Assembly: GCA_022828595.1 (NCBI GenBank)
Contig: JAKGHH010000007.1
Span: 37,076,356-37,140,355, forward strand
Source of the DNA: Nelumbo lutea
Taxonomy: Eukaryota; Streptophyta; Magnoliopsida; Proteales; Nelumbonaceae
Length of the DNA stretch: 64,000 bases
Direction of reading: 5' to 3'
Shown: positions 55,148 through 64,000 of the stretch, piece by piece
Position numbering within the stretch: the first letter of the stretch is position 1
Layout: each line of letters opens with the position of its first letter
Made by a program: the position numbers and the translations under genes
The notes under the pieces: generated by a model
Databases searched by the model: none
Told to the model about the DNA's origin: nothing
What the model saw: the letters and a program-made list of their open reading frames with translations, nothing else

Positions 55148-57046
55148 ATTCATATTGTGCATAATGGACCGAGCAATTTCAAGTGAATGTCAGTTCTTTC
55201 ATTCAGCCAGGCCATTCTGTTGCGGTAAGTACAAGAAGTTTGATGAATTACACTGTGTTTCTCTAAATATTTGAACAATATTCTTTTGCATTATTAGAAC
55301 AAAGAATTTTAATATGGATGCCAAATTAAGTCCGAATTTCAGCATAAAACTTTTAGAAAATAGAGAACAATTAACTTCTGACTTTTATAAGGTAAAGCCA
55401 TGTCATCCTTGAATAGTCATCGACAAAAGTTACAAAATACTTGTAATCATTATAATGCACAATTTTATTTGGACCCCAAACACTTGAATGAACTAAAGAA
55501 AAAGGACTCAAAACCCAACTATCATCCCTAGGACTAAAGGAAACTTTATGCTGTTTCCTATACTAAGACAACTCACAATCCAAAGAAAAAAGATGACTCA
55601 ATGATGGAAGAAGTAAATTAAATGTCTTGAGATATGTATGACCAAGCCTACAGTGCCATTGGAGGGGAGTGAGGGAAGACTAGAGTGCTACTTTTGGACC
55701 ACCACCATCAAAATAATACAATCCACCAGCTTCATGCCCTCCACCAATCTTCATCCTCATCTTGAGATCCTGAAAAACATAAGAAGAGGGATAAAAGGTA
55801 ATAGAACAATTAAGAGACTTAGTCAATCTACTACTAGACATGAGGTTAAATGGAAATTTGGGTACATATAAAATAAAGGATAGAGATAAAGATGTAAGGT
55901 CAACATTACCATCACTGCAAATAGGAGAGGTAGAACCAATCATTAGTTAGGATAATTGTTTGGGATGTGGAAGACTGAGAAAGAGAAGAAAACACGTATA
56001 GAGTCCCAGTCATATTATCAAAGGCTCTAGAATCAATAATCCAATGTGAAGGATTGGATGCCAAACAATCCATACCTGAGTGAGCAAGGGTAGTCGTGTT
56101 TTGCTAAGAGGAAGCTTGAAGAAACTTTTCATACTCATCACATGGGACACTCACCATTTCCTTCCTAGAAGCACATGTAGATGTGGAAGGTGTCTGATCA
56201 GCTTATTGGCTCTCACTAATTACACCACCACCACTAGTCATAGCATGATTAGTCCATGTATTGGGTGGGCCATGCAAATCATAACAAAAGTTGATAGTTT
56301 GCTCCTTTAGCCCACAATATGTGCACTTCCTAGGACCATAACTCTATCCTTGACCACGATCTCCCCCTAAATATCAACCTCCACCTTGTTCACTTATACA
56401 TTTAATCATAGGACCACCTTGGCTTCCTTGGACTCCACGTCCACCTCCACCACCTCTATTTACATGACCTCACCCTCTTGCCACCACAATAATAAACTTG
56501 TCAGAGAGGGTAGAATTCTATAAAGATCCAATAGAATTCTCTGAAGTCGGGCAAACACCTCTTCAAGAGAGGGAAGAGCTGATCTACCTAGTACTTGTGC
56601 TCTAATCGTTTCATATATAGATTTCAATCCACTAAAAACCTTGTCACATCAAGATGTTCACGTTGTTGTTGCTGAATTTTAATATTTTAAGTCAAGGGAT
56701 GATACACATTAATCTCATTCTGAAGGTTTCTCATACTAGCATAATACTCCTCTAGGCTCTTATTTTTGTACTACAGATTGAAGTATTCTGAAGGTTTCTT
56801 AGCATGGTCTCAAATCTCCTTGGTTGTATCGAAAACATAAAGTTCACACTAATCTTTGTCTCCATGCTATTCCACAACCAAGTCATAATCTATGCATCCT
56901 CTTGGATCTCAAAAGACTTCCATAGACTTAGCCCATTGCACATAATTCTCACCATTTAATTTGATGGATGCCATTTGTACATTTAGGTAATTGGTGGAGA
57001 TCATAACACCTGATTTATTATCACTACACTCTCCAATTGTTGCCAT
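55148..57046 (-). pseudogene. Copia-7 integrase N-part, protease and gag
   Basis: Minus strand: EIARSIMHNMNVP just right of Copia-9, integrase core pieces to 55620; protease region 55943-55680 (LYVPKFPFNLMSSSRLTKSL, FQDLKMRMKIGGGHEAGGLY), nearly the same as Copia-1 (LYVPKFPFNLMSVSKLTKSL, MKIGGGHEAGGLSY). Gag down from ATG at 57046: MATIGECSDNKSGVMISTNY, SIKLNGENYVQWAKSMEVF then TGA. A Gly-rich zinc knuckle part lies near 56320-56480. Confidence 0.8.
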
Positions 57047-57283
57047 TGATTAAAAAAAGAGGGAAAACTTCAATCACCAATACCACCCTTCACTATTAAG
57101 CACTCACTACACCACACCCCACACCACAAGTAATTAATTGTTTCTGAAACACTACCTCAGGTTTCATCCCTAAAAACTCATTGCTATTACACACATTCAG
57201 ACAACAATAGGAAAGGAAAAATTAGTCCCTAAACATACTTGCTAACCAACATTGCTAGGCAGGGGAACACAATGCCACCAACC

Positions 57284-58446
57284 CTGTGTTTTAAAAACGC
57301 AAGGCACAAAAAAAGTGCAAGGGGGCAATTTGTGCTTGAGGTGCAAGGTGAGGTGTGCACCTTTTTGAAGCAAGGTGCACAATTACAAAAAAAAAAAAAA
57401 AGCTAAAAAATAAAAAAAGAAATCAGAAATTTCAAAAAATGTAAAAAAAGTTTTAAACATATTATTAATAAAAAATATAAACTTAAATTTTAAAATAAAG
57501 GTTTTAAAACACCTATTACCTAAATTTAAAATACACAAACATAATATGCAAAGTGTATTCAAATGAAAGGGCTGCATTTGTACCAAGCCCTTCGAGGCAA
57601 GCCCCCCGGCCTAGCTGCCATAGTTTTCAAGGCACCAAGGCGAGGGTAGGTGACAGGGGGGCACCTTGTCGCCTCGTCGCCTAGGAGATGGATTTTTTTA
57701 ATTAAAAAAATACATATCCTAGGGTAGTTCCCTAGGTTCCATAATCATCTTTCCTTAATAACTATCCATAAATTTCATAAGAAAATTATAAACTTAATGT
57801 TTAAGTCTAGAAAATCAACATATTTATGAAAAGAAAAAGAAGAAAGAAAAAAAAAGGGGACTGAACCCCTGTTTTTGTTATAGGAAAAGAAGAAAAGAAA
57901 AGGTGGAAGAAGAAGTATGGGGGAAGAAATGTGTTGATTAGACAAAATTTTATGTTTTTCCCTTACTTATTGGTTTAGATTCTGAAGTCTTTGAGGGTTC
58001 AATACAGCAGCTAGCGACGTTTGTGTTGATTAAACCCTGACAAATAAGAAAATAATAAAAAGAAATTAGTTTATAAATACAAAAATGAATATTTTTGTTT
58101 AATAATGTTTATTTTATAATGATATTCTCAAAAGAGTAACAATACAAAAGTATTTTATAAGACAGTATACAAAACTGCTTGGTGACTGGGCGAGTGAGCC
58201 TCTAAGGGTGCCTTGTCACCTAGGCATCGCCTTGACAACTATGCTAGCTGCTAGGTTAAAAAAAACACAAAACAGTGTAAAGTTTTAAAAAGGCGCATGC
58301 CTGGGCTGAGGCACAGGGCACATCAGGCACATGCCTAGGTGCACCTGGCATGTGCCTTTTGAAAGGGCTGCATCTAGGACCTAGGCAAGGCACATACCCT
58401 AAAATGTGCCTTGCTTGTGCGCCTAGGTGTGCCTTTTAAATCACTG
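57284..58446. mobile_element. hAT-like element (outer), in Copia-7 leader
   Basis: Flanked by the 8-bp duplication CACCAACC (57276-57283, 58447-58454). Ends CTGTGTTTTAAAAACGC and the reverse complement of CTTTTAAATCACTG, matching the copy at 63456. 530 bp without its insertion. GC-rich subterminal GCAAGG/GCGCCT motifs, AT-rich core, no ORF with known domains. Confidence 0.82.
57619..58243. mobile_element. hAT-like element (inner, nested)
   Basis: 625 bp flanked by the perfect 8-bp duplication CTAGCTGC (57611-57618, 58244-58251). Terminal inverted repeat CATAGTTTTCAAGGC against CATAGTTGTCAAGGC. Subterminal GGCGAGG/CCTTGTCGCC motifs. A subfamily distinct from its host but of similar design. 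Confidence 0.85.
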
Positions 58447-58660
58447 CACCAACCGGTTATGAAGTCCTGTTCACACCTGTCCACAAACCAGCTCTCTTAG
58501 AGTCAACAAGTAGAGGGTTTCTAACATACCACCGAGACAAGCACCACAACAACTACTGGAGTTATGATTACCTCCTAAAAGGAACAAGGATCAACCCTTT
58601 TTGGTCCCTTGTTGATCTTCAAACTAGTTGATGAGATATCACAAAAGTTCAGAACTGATA

Positions 58661-58917
58661 TGGTGATGCAGAGAGGAAAAAAGGAAGAAGAAAGAGAGGA
58701 GGAGAAGAGGAAGAAAATAGAGAGCTTGGCTAGAGAAAAAGAACCACTCTCTCAGTCAGCTCCCCTTTTATTTATATGTCATGTGTCTTGAATACAAAAA
58801 CTATTATGTCCCTCATTGAGTATGGGATGCATAACTTAAACAAAGACAAAATTGACAGCTTAATTCTAATTACATAGCAAAAAGACCAAACTAGCCTTAT
58901 GACTGTCGACTCTAACA
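58661..58917 (-). repeat. Copia-7 5' LTR
   Basis: About 257 bp ending CTCTAACA. The GAACTGATATGG before it may be a decayed primer site. It contains ~33 bp (CCTCATTGAGTATGGGATGC region) absent from the other copy. Confidence 0.65.
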
Positions 58918-58922
58918 TGTAT

Positions 58923-59573
58923 CACGACCTTATAGGTTGATGTTAATTTTAAAGGTGATTTACGAATAAATAGAATTTTTGAAGTGTAGATGGAATGATT
59001 GTGATTTCGCAATTTAATGGGGTCGGCTACATGAATCCTGTTTCACCATTCCATTCTGTATAGTGTCATATTCGTTATTAAATTATGAGTGCTTAAATCA
59101 ATTCCTACTAGCAACTACTTCAATCCATACTTTTGGACTGCACCTAGCCCTTCTAGCTATGGGTGTTGTAATGCAGTGTTTGTAGAATGGAATTAATCCC
59201 TCCTCCCCAACCAAGAAGCAGACAAGACAAAAGCTGTGTTAAATTTTTAGTATGGGGAAGTGCAATGCTTGTATAATGGGATTCATTGTCAAGTTCAATA
59301 TAATATTGTTCTTTAAAATGTGTCTTTTTGGTCATGACCTTTAGGTTTTCATAATTGCTTGCAGTGTCTTTTCCTTTTCATGCTGTGGTTATGCTAGTGA
59401 AGGAATCCAGGCCATAATATGTCCTTCTTGAATCTTTTTCAGGGATGTTTTTTGAAGGAGATTCTTTTGACTGGACTTATTGGATGATATAGGAGATAAG
59501 CCAGCTCTTATTACTCAATAAAGAAGATAAATACGTAAAAGAATTTTGTTTTCCTTTTATAGGGTCTTTTCCC
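58923..59573 (+). other. Flank between Copia-7 and the next element
   Basis: No gene. GGGGTCGGCTACATGAATCC near 59019 resembles a motif I associate with Au-type plant SINEs; no full SINE is delimited. A TTGCTTGCAG near 59361 could be an acceptor for a 3' UTR intron of the transporter. Weak. Confidence 0.35.
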
Positions 59574-59859
59574 TGTTGTAATGGGTGATTAAGCGTGTGG
59601 GCCAACTCTTATGTTTATGTTGTTTATTTTACTGTTATGTTGGGCCTGAAGTTATTGAACTCAGATTAGCTGTTTTTTATTTGTTTAGCATATGTGCCCC
59701 TCCACTAATCAGGGGCATACTTGTCCTTTCATGTATTATTGGCCTCTTAATATAAAGTTCGCTTTAGGGCCGGCTGAGAACACTTGAGCTGCTCATTCAT
59801 TCTCTCTTCTATGCTGTTTTCTCTCTTCTTTCTCTTCTACTCTTGCAGGTCAGCAAACA
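59574..59859 (+). repeat. Copia-11 5' LTR
   Basis: 286 bp; TTAATATAAAG TATA-like box near 59747, CT-rich 3' part. Confidence 0.7.
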
Positions 59860-59871
59860 TGGTATCGGTGC
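59860..59871 (+). other. Copia-11 primer binding site (variant)
   Basis: TGGTATCGGTGC. The first seven bases match the initiator tRNA-Met site, but two of the last five differ. Confidence 0.7.
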
Positions 59872-60254
59872 ACTAATCGATCTAATTGCTGATTGTTTCA
59901 ACCTTTTTCTCCTTTTATTTTATCTTTTATCTTATTTTTATTTTTCTGGGTACCTGTGAAGAAGCCCTAGGCCTGAGTGTAGCACACAAAGAGGTCTGTA
60001 TCTAGGGTTTCTCTTTGGGTGTAGGGACCAAAGAGGAGTTTTTCCAGCCTAGTGTATGCCCTACTAGAGCTTGTTCACTCCCAGTAGCCATTCAACTACT
60101 ATAGAGATCCGTTTAGAACATATCTAGGACTGAGTGGACAGTCCTAGATTAGGCCTGGAGGATAGTTTCGGTTGCAGTAGAAAGGTTTCTCCAGTATCTG
60201 GAAGGTGCAGAGAGGCTGAAAGTGGTTCCATAACCGTACATCTATTGTTGTAGT

Positions 60255-60615
60255 TGTCAAGAGATAAATTGTATTTGGGTTTTTGGAGGTTATAGGTGTA
60301 TATTTGTAATGCTAATAAATTTTGAGGACTTGCATGTTTTTATGGGAGAACGAGGGGCTTGTGTGAAATTCTTGTATAATTTGGTGTTTTGCTTATTTAA
60401 GCCATTACTTGTGTGGAATTAGGGTTGAGTGGGAGTGGATATTTTGTTGTGAGTCTATTGAGAGGTCAACCATGTATTTCTTGTTCTTATAGTTGATATT
60501 TTCCCTTTCTCCCCGTGGATGTAGGTTACTGAGCCAAACCACACTAAATCTTGGTATTTTCACTATTTCTTCTTATTTTCTTCTTGATTTGTTATTCTGT
60601 TTTTTGTTAGTTGAC
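60255..60615 (+). repeat. 5' LTR of the non-autonomous element
   Basis: 361 bp, CAAGAGATAAATTGTATTTG start, ends TTAGTTGACA before the primer site. Confidence 0.9.
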
Positions 60616-60627
60616 ATGGTATCAGAG
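60616..60627 (+). other. Primer binding site of the non-autonomous element
   Basis: TGGTATCAGAGC, exact initiator tRNA-Met match. Confidence 0.88.
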
Positions 60628-61296
60628 CAGGTTTAGTGTGGGAATTAGTTTGGTGAACAAAGGAAGACCGACAATCGAGTTACTGTTCACGGTTACTATT
60701 CACGCGAGGTTCATTTTATTTGGCTTTGATCTCAAACTTCATTCATTCTTATTCAGCATCAAGTTGGGTATATTTCACAACTATTTCAGACTATTATATT
60801 CCCTTTCTTGGATTGTTCTGTTCAAAACAAGAAATCTGGATTTTCTGGACTGGGATACCTATCAGGTCAGTTTTTCAAAGTTCTCTCAAACTATTGCTCT
60901 ATTCACTTTGAGATATTAGATTTCGTGTCGCCTTATGCTGTTCTTGTAGCCCTAGAAATTTGGTGAGATCTGGAGTTGATTTTCTAGGGTTTTGATCCAT
61001 TCCTTTGTTCGGTATGTCTGAGAACCTTGTCTTTTTTAGACTGTCAACTTTAAGTTGTTGATTGCTGAAGTTGTTTGTGGCTTGGTTTGATATTTGGACT
61101 GTTTTGGTGAATGATGGATCTATTATCATTGGTCTATCTGGTTTGTTTACCTCATAAGTGTTTTGCATGGAAGATGTTTGACAAAATGTTTTAGCAATGA
61201 TCCTTTATTATGTTCATCAATTTTGAGTTATTGTTGAAGAAATCCTTAGAGATTTGATCTCTTTCAGTGACATGGGATCTTGATTCACTTTATTTA

Positions 61297-61570
61297 GTTG
61301 GCTTTTCACGTGGCCAACTCTGATTCCTCAATTTGGTTTATGGAGTTCATAGTTGGCTTTCCATTGTTCAACTCTGAATCTTTGTTATAGTTTATGGAGT
61401 TCCGCATAGTTGGTTTTCCGCTAGCCAACTTTGTTTTGGTAATTTTGTTGGCATTTCTGATGATCTTGTTTTTTGACATGGTTGGTTCTTCAGTTTGGAG
61501 ATTGTAATTGGCCTTATGATGCTTAATTTGATTCTTTAGCATGATATGTGTTGGCTTTCCATTGGCCAAC
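61297..61570 (+). repeat. Tandem hairpin-bearing repeats
   Basis: Four copies of a ~21-bp imperfect palindrome of type GTTGGCTTTCC-N-GGCCAAC at 61297-61318, 61352-61372, 61409-61429 and 61550-61570. The first three are spaced 55 and 57 bp and share a following TTTATGGAGTTC block. On the minus strand they read as repeated L(A/N)(N/S)GKPT peptides. Confidence 0.75.
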
Positions 61571-61778
61571 TTCACTTTGGTGATTACTAGATCATGACTT
61601 GGCTCTACTCTAGCTTTCCAACACTTCATTCAAATTTCTAACATCCAACTTTGGTTTCTAAGAGGCCCCTTCAACATCTCAAGTTTCATGGTTGTTGCTT
61701 CAACAATACACCTTTTATCATGGAAGTTGCTTTATTGCAAACTCAAGTTGGTTTCTCCACCTTGAGTTTGAGGGAGGG

Positions 61779-62143
61779 TGTCAAGAGATATATTGTATTT
61801 GGGTTTTTGGAGGTTACAGATGTATATTTGTAATGCTGATAAATTTTGGGGACTTGTATGTATTTATGGGAGAAAGAGGGGCTTGTGTAAATTATGGAAT
61901 AATTTGGCCTTTTGCTTATTTAAGCCATTGGTTGTGTGGGATTAGGGTTGAGTGAGAGTAGATATTTTGTTGTGAGTCTATAAAGAGATCAACCATGTAT
62001 TTCTTGTTCTCATAGTGGATATTTTTCCCTCTCTTCCCATGGATGTAGACTACTGAGCCAAACCACGTTAAATTGTGGTGTTTTCTCTATTTCCTCTTCT
62101 TATTTTCTTCTTGATTTGTTATTCTATTTCGTGTTAGTTGACA
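61779..62143 (+). repeat. 3' LTR of the non-autonomous element
   Basis: 365 bp, preceded by a purine run; ends GTTAGTTGACA. Confidence 0.9.
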
Positions 62144-62248
62144 GTAGTGTCCAACAGGGTACCATTGCTAGTTCGGCCTCAGTTTTCAGTAGGGTATTAA
62201 CTTATTTTTTGGTGACAGAAGTTGTAGTGTTATTGTTAGGGGGGAACC

Positions 62249-63299
62249 ATGTCGACAATCTCTAGAGAAGTGTCTTCTAAGGACAACCGAACTGTTGGGA
62301 GAGCCTCAAACCTTGATAATCCTAACTTGTACAGCCTACAAATCACTAGTGTGTTGTTGGATGAGTACAATTTTATAGAACAGTCAGTTGTTGTCAAGTT
62401 GTTCATTACCTCATGGGATCTTTTGGGATATATCAATGGAAATAAGGAAGATGCTGAATACTCAACTTGGTGTAGGGAAAATGTAATTGTTATGTCTTGG
62501 TTACTTGCTTCAATGATTCCGAGGGTTGCAACGATTGTTCAACACTTTCCCACACCCTTCATGATTTGGGAAAAAGTATCTAAGACCTATGGACAACAAA
62601 AGAACAATACAAGAATTTACAGATTTAACACAAGATATTGTTGCCTTAAAACAATGGGATATGTTTGTAGCAACTTACTTTGCTACTTTGGAGGGGTTGT
62701 GGGAGGAGTTGGACCATCATCTTGTGATTGACTAGGAAAATACAAAGGACAAGGAGAAGTACAAACAAATAGAGGAAGGTAGAGGTTTTAAGTTCTTAGC
62801 TAGCTTGGACCTAATATGAAGGTATAAGGTCTCAAATATTGGAATGGGATGAATTTCTAGATTCGCAACATGTTTATTATCTTGTACAAAATGAGGAAGT
62901 AAGAGGAAGGAGATACAAGTGGATACCCAGATTTATCTTGCTAAGCATTCAACTTTGTGGTTTCCTATAGACAAAAGACAAAAGGGGGGGGGGGGGGGGG
63001 GTGGGGGGGGGGAGAGTTCTGACAAGAAGCATCTTAAGTGCACACATTATGTGGGTGAGAGACATACAAAAGAGACATGTTGAATTCTTTATCCTCATTT
63101 GAAACCAGATGCTTTAAGGAAAGATAAAAAGCCTCAGAAGAGTCAGATGGCGAGTGGAAATATAATCATGAGTAACAATGCAGAAAATCAGAAGAGCACC
63201 TCTTCCACAGTTACCCCTTTGATGGGCCAGACCACTAGTTCCGTCTCATCGGGATCTCTTCTAGACATTACAGCTGATGGGGTAGAAATCCTTAATTGA
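62249..63299 (+). pseudogene. Copia-11 gag
   Basis: MSTISREVSSKDNRTVGRAS start; LYSLQITSVLLDEYNFIEQS, GYINGNKEDAEYSTWCRENV, IVMSWLLASMIPRVATIV, WEKVSKTYGQQKNNTRIYRF. A frameshift and stops follow near 62640-62880. Zinc knuckle CTHYVGERHTKETCW near 63040, then a Ser/Thr-rich tail to TGA at 63297-63299. The second knuckle Cys is replaced by Tyr. Confidence 0.82.
62984..63012 (+). repeat. Poly(G) tract
   Basis: 18 G, one T, then 10 G, inside the Copia-11 gag remnant. Capable of G-quadruplex formation; length may be affected by sequencing or assembly. Confidence 0.9.
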
Positions 63300-63455
63300 G
63301 CTATGGCTCGGTTGAGAAATAATCTCCTTGCATCCTCTTTCTTGCTAAATCAGGTACTTACATCTACCCACAATATTACTAGTCCTTTATATTCCAACTC
63401 TTGGTGTAAGGGGATCGACTTATGTAGCATTGCATGCTAACAACTATGACAAGAC

Positions 63456-63846
63456 CAGTGTTTTAAAAGCGCAAGGCGAAAGGCGAGGCACATGCCTTTT
63501 TGAGGCAAGGCGTGCACAATTAAAAAAAAAAGCTAAAAATTCAAAAAAAATGCAAAATATTAAAAAAAATAAAAAAAAATATAAAACATAATATTAATAA
63601 AAATATAAACTTAAGTTTTAAAATAAATGTTTTAAAAGACCTATTATCTAAAATTAAAATGCATAAATATAATATGTAAAGCATATTCAAATGACATATT
63701 ACATTCCTAATTCTACGAGCCCATTCAAAAGGCGCACGCCTGGGCTAAGGCACAAGGTGTACCAGGTATGCGCCTAGGACCTGAGCGAGGCACCTACCCT
63801 AAAATGTGCCTCGCCTGTGCGCCTAGGTGCGCCTTTTAAATCACTA
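63456..63846. mobile_element. hAT-like non-autonomous element
   Basis: 391 bp, CAGTGTTTTAAAAGCGC...GCCTTTTAAATCACTA, flanked by the perfect 8-bp duplication GACAAGAC (63448-63455, 63847-63854). Subterminal GGCGAAAGGCGAGGC and GCGCCTAGG motifs, AT-rich core similar to 57400-57520. No coding region. Confidence 0.88.
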
Positions 63847-63854
63847 GACAAGAC

Positions 63855-64000
63855 CAGCCAAACCCATGTCATTTTGGCCCATTTTACTAACTAAATATAA
63901 GTGTTGAATATTTCAGCACAATAACAAAATTAATGCATGAATATTCTAGAAACCAAGAAAGCGTTCTTGAATAAAGAAATAAGCATGAGAACATTCTAGC
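63855..64000 (+). other. Sequence after the last hAT-like copy
   Basis: Possibly the continuation of Copia-11 or flank; nothing recognised. Confidence 0.3.

Larger units (their letters stand above)
43189..58917 (-). mobile_element. Copia-7: old Ty1/copia hosting five further insertions
   Basis: Minus-strand element whose pieces are RNase H 43412-44165, RT 44166-44750 and 50278-50700, integrase 50750-51079 and 55148-55620, protease 55640-56060, gag 56100-57046. LTRs are 43189-43411 and about 58661-58917, the latter with an extra ~33 bp. TGTAT at 43184-43188 and 58918-58922 is a possible duplication, with TGTTA...TAACA ends. Interrupted by a hAT-like remnant with Copia-8 inside, by Copia-9, and by a nested pair of hAT-like elements in the leader. 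Same family as Copia-1 by gag. Confidence 0.85.
60255..62143 (+). mobile_element. Non-autonomous LTR retrotransposon without gag-pol (TRIM/LARD-like)
   Basis: 1,889 bp. LTRs 60255-60615 (361 bp) and 61779-62143 (365 bp), TGTCAAGAG...AGTTGACA, and duplication GTAGT (60250-60254, 62144-62148). Primer site TGGTATCAGAGC at 60616-60627; TTTGAGGGAGGG before the 3' LTR. The 1.15-kb interior has no retroviral domain but holds tandem ~56-bp hairpin units. It must rely on enzymes of another element. Confidence 0.9.
59574..63440 (+). mobile_element. Copia-11: 5' part of a Ty1/copia, split by a non-coding LTR element
   Basis: LTR 59574-59859 (TGTTGTAATGGG...CAGCAAACA), primer site variant TGGTATCGGTGC (59860-59871), leader to 60254, then after the insertion the leader resumes at 62149 and gag begins at 62249. 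The element stops without protease near 63440, where a hAT-like copy lies. No 3' LTR in the window. Confidence 0.75.

Noticed and set aside
61297..61570. CRISPR-like repeat array
   Set aside because: Only four degenerate copies with uneven spacing, within a plant retroelement; no cas genes and a eukaryotic context.
61306..61629. 107-codon minus frame with repeated LANGKPT-like peptide
   Set aside because: It lies inside a non-coding LTR element and is caused by the tandem hairpin repeats; no start context or homology.
1..64000. Defence system, biosynthetic cluster, endogenous pararetrovirus or organelle insertion
   Set aside because: No such genes, movement-protein or coat-protein motifs, rRNA or chloroplast/mitochondrial genes were recognised on either strand.

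Overview
This is nuclear DNA from a flowering plant. Introns carry GT-AG signals, Copia-type elements use primer sites complementary to plant initiator tRNA-Met, and Copia, chromovirus Gypsy, LINE and hAT remnants are stacked densely. The species cannot be fixed from the sequence. The very long, transposon-filled introns fit lineages such as grape, sacred lotus or magnoliids, but that is only an impression.

The one host gene I can support is the 3' part of a nucleotide-sugar transporter of the CMP-sialic acid transporter-like family (SLC35A/NST) on the + strand. Eleven coding exons (7786-7863, 8025-8069, 25673-25732, 25855-25977, 26432-26509, 35626-35695, 41621-41728, 41872-42005, 42101-42180, 42663-42711, 42819-42869) sum to 876 nt, or 291 codons plus stop, with consistent phase at every junction. 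The 5' exons lie before the window. The gene covers at least 35 kb for under 0.9 kb of code, because four introns (one open at the window start) hold retrotransposons.

Layout. 1-7785, intron: a minus LTR element cutting the 5' LTR of Copia-1; Copia-1; a LINE split by a hAT-like element with an 8-bp target duplication; an AT-rich tract. 8070-25672, intron: Copia-2 (minus, TSD ATTAC) carrying a 1.67-kb LTR-like insertion; a LINE split by Copia-3 (plus, TSD TTTCA); a palindromic MITE; a gag scrap; a truncated minus Copia with one LTR. 26510-35625, intron: a decayed minus Copia, a solo LTR (TSD TTACA) and Copia-F (minus, TSD ATATT), whose two 328-bp LTRs differ at only two positions. 35696-41620, intron: a chromovirus Gypsy (minus, TSD CTTGG) inside an older Copia LTR.

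Downstream of the stop codon, 43189-58917 is one nest. An old minus Copia (Copia-7) was hit by Copia-8 (TSD CCACT, itself inside a hAT-like remnant), by Copia-9 (TSD GGAAC), and by a hAT-like element (TSD CACCAACC) that contains another (TSD CTAGCTGC). At 59574-63440 a further Copia is split by a 1.9-kb LTR element with no gag-pol (TSD GTAGT), and a hAT-like copy (TSD GACAAGAC) follows.

None of the retroelement reading frames is intact from gag to RNase H. I see no rRNA or tRNA gene, no CRISPR array and no defence or biosynthetic cluster. What deserves attention is element structure: LTRs ending TG...CT, recent insertion of a damaged element, repeated integrase-to-RT deletions, and a recognisable hAT-like family with clean 8-bp duplications.
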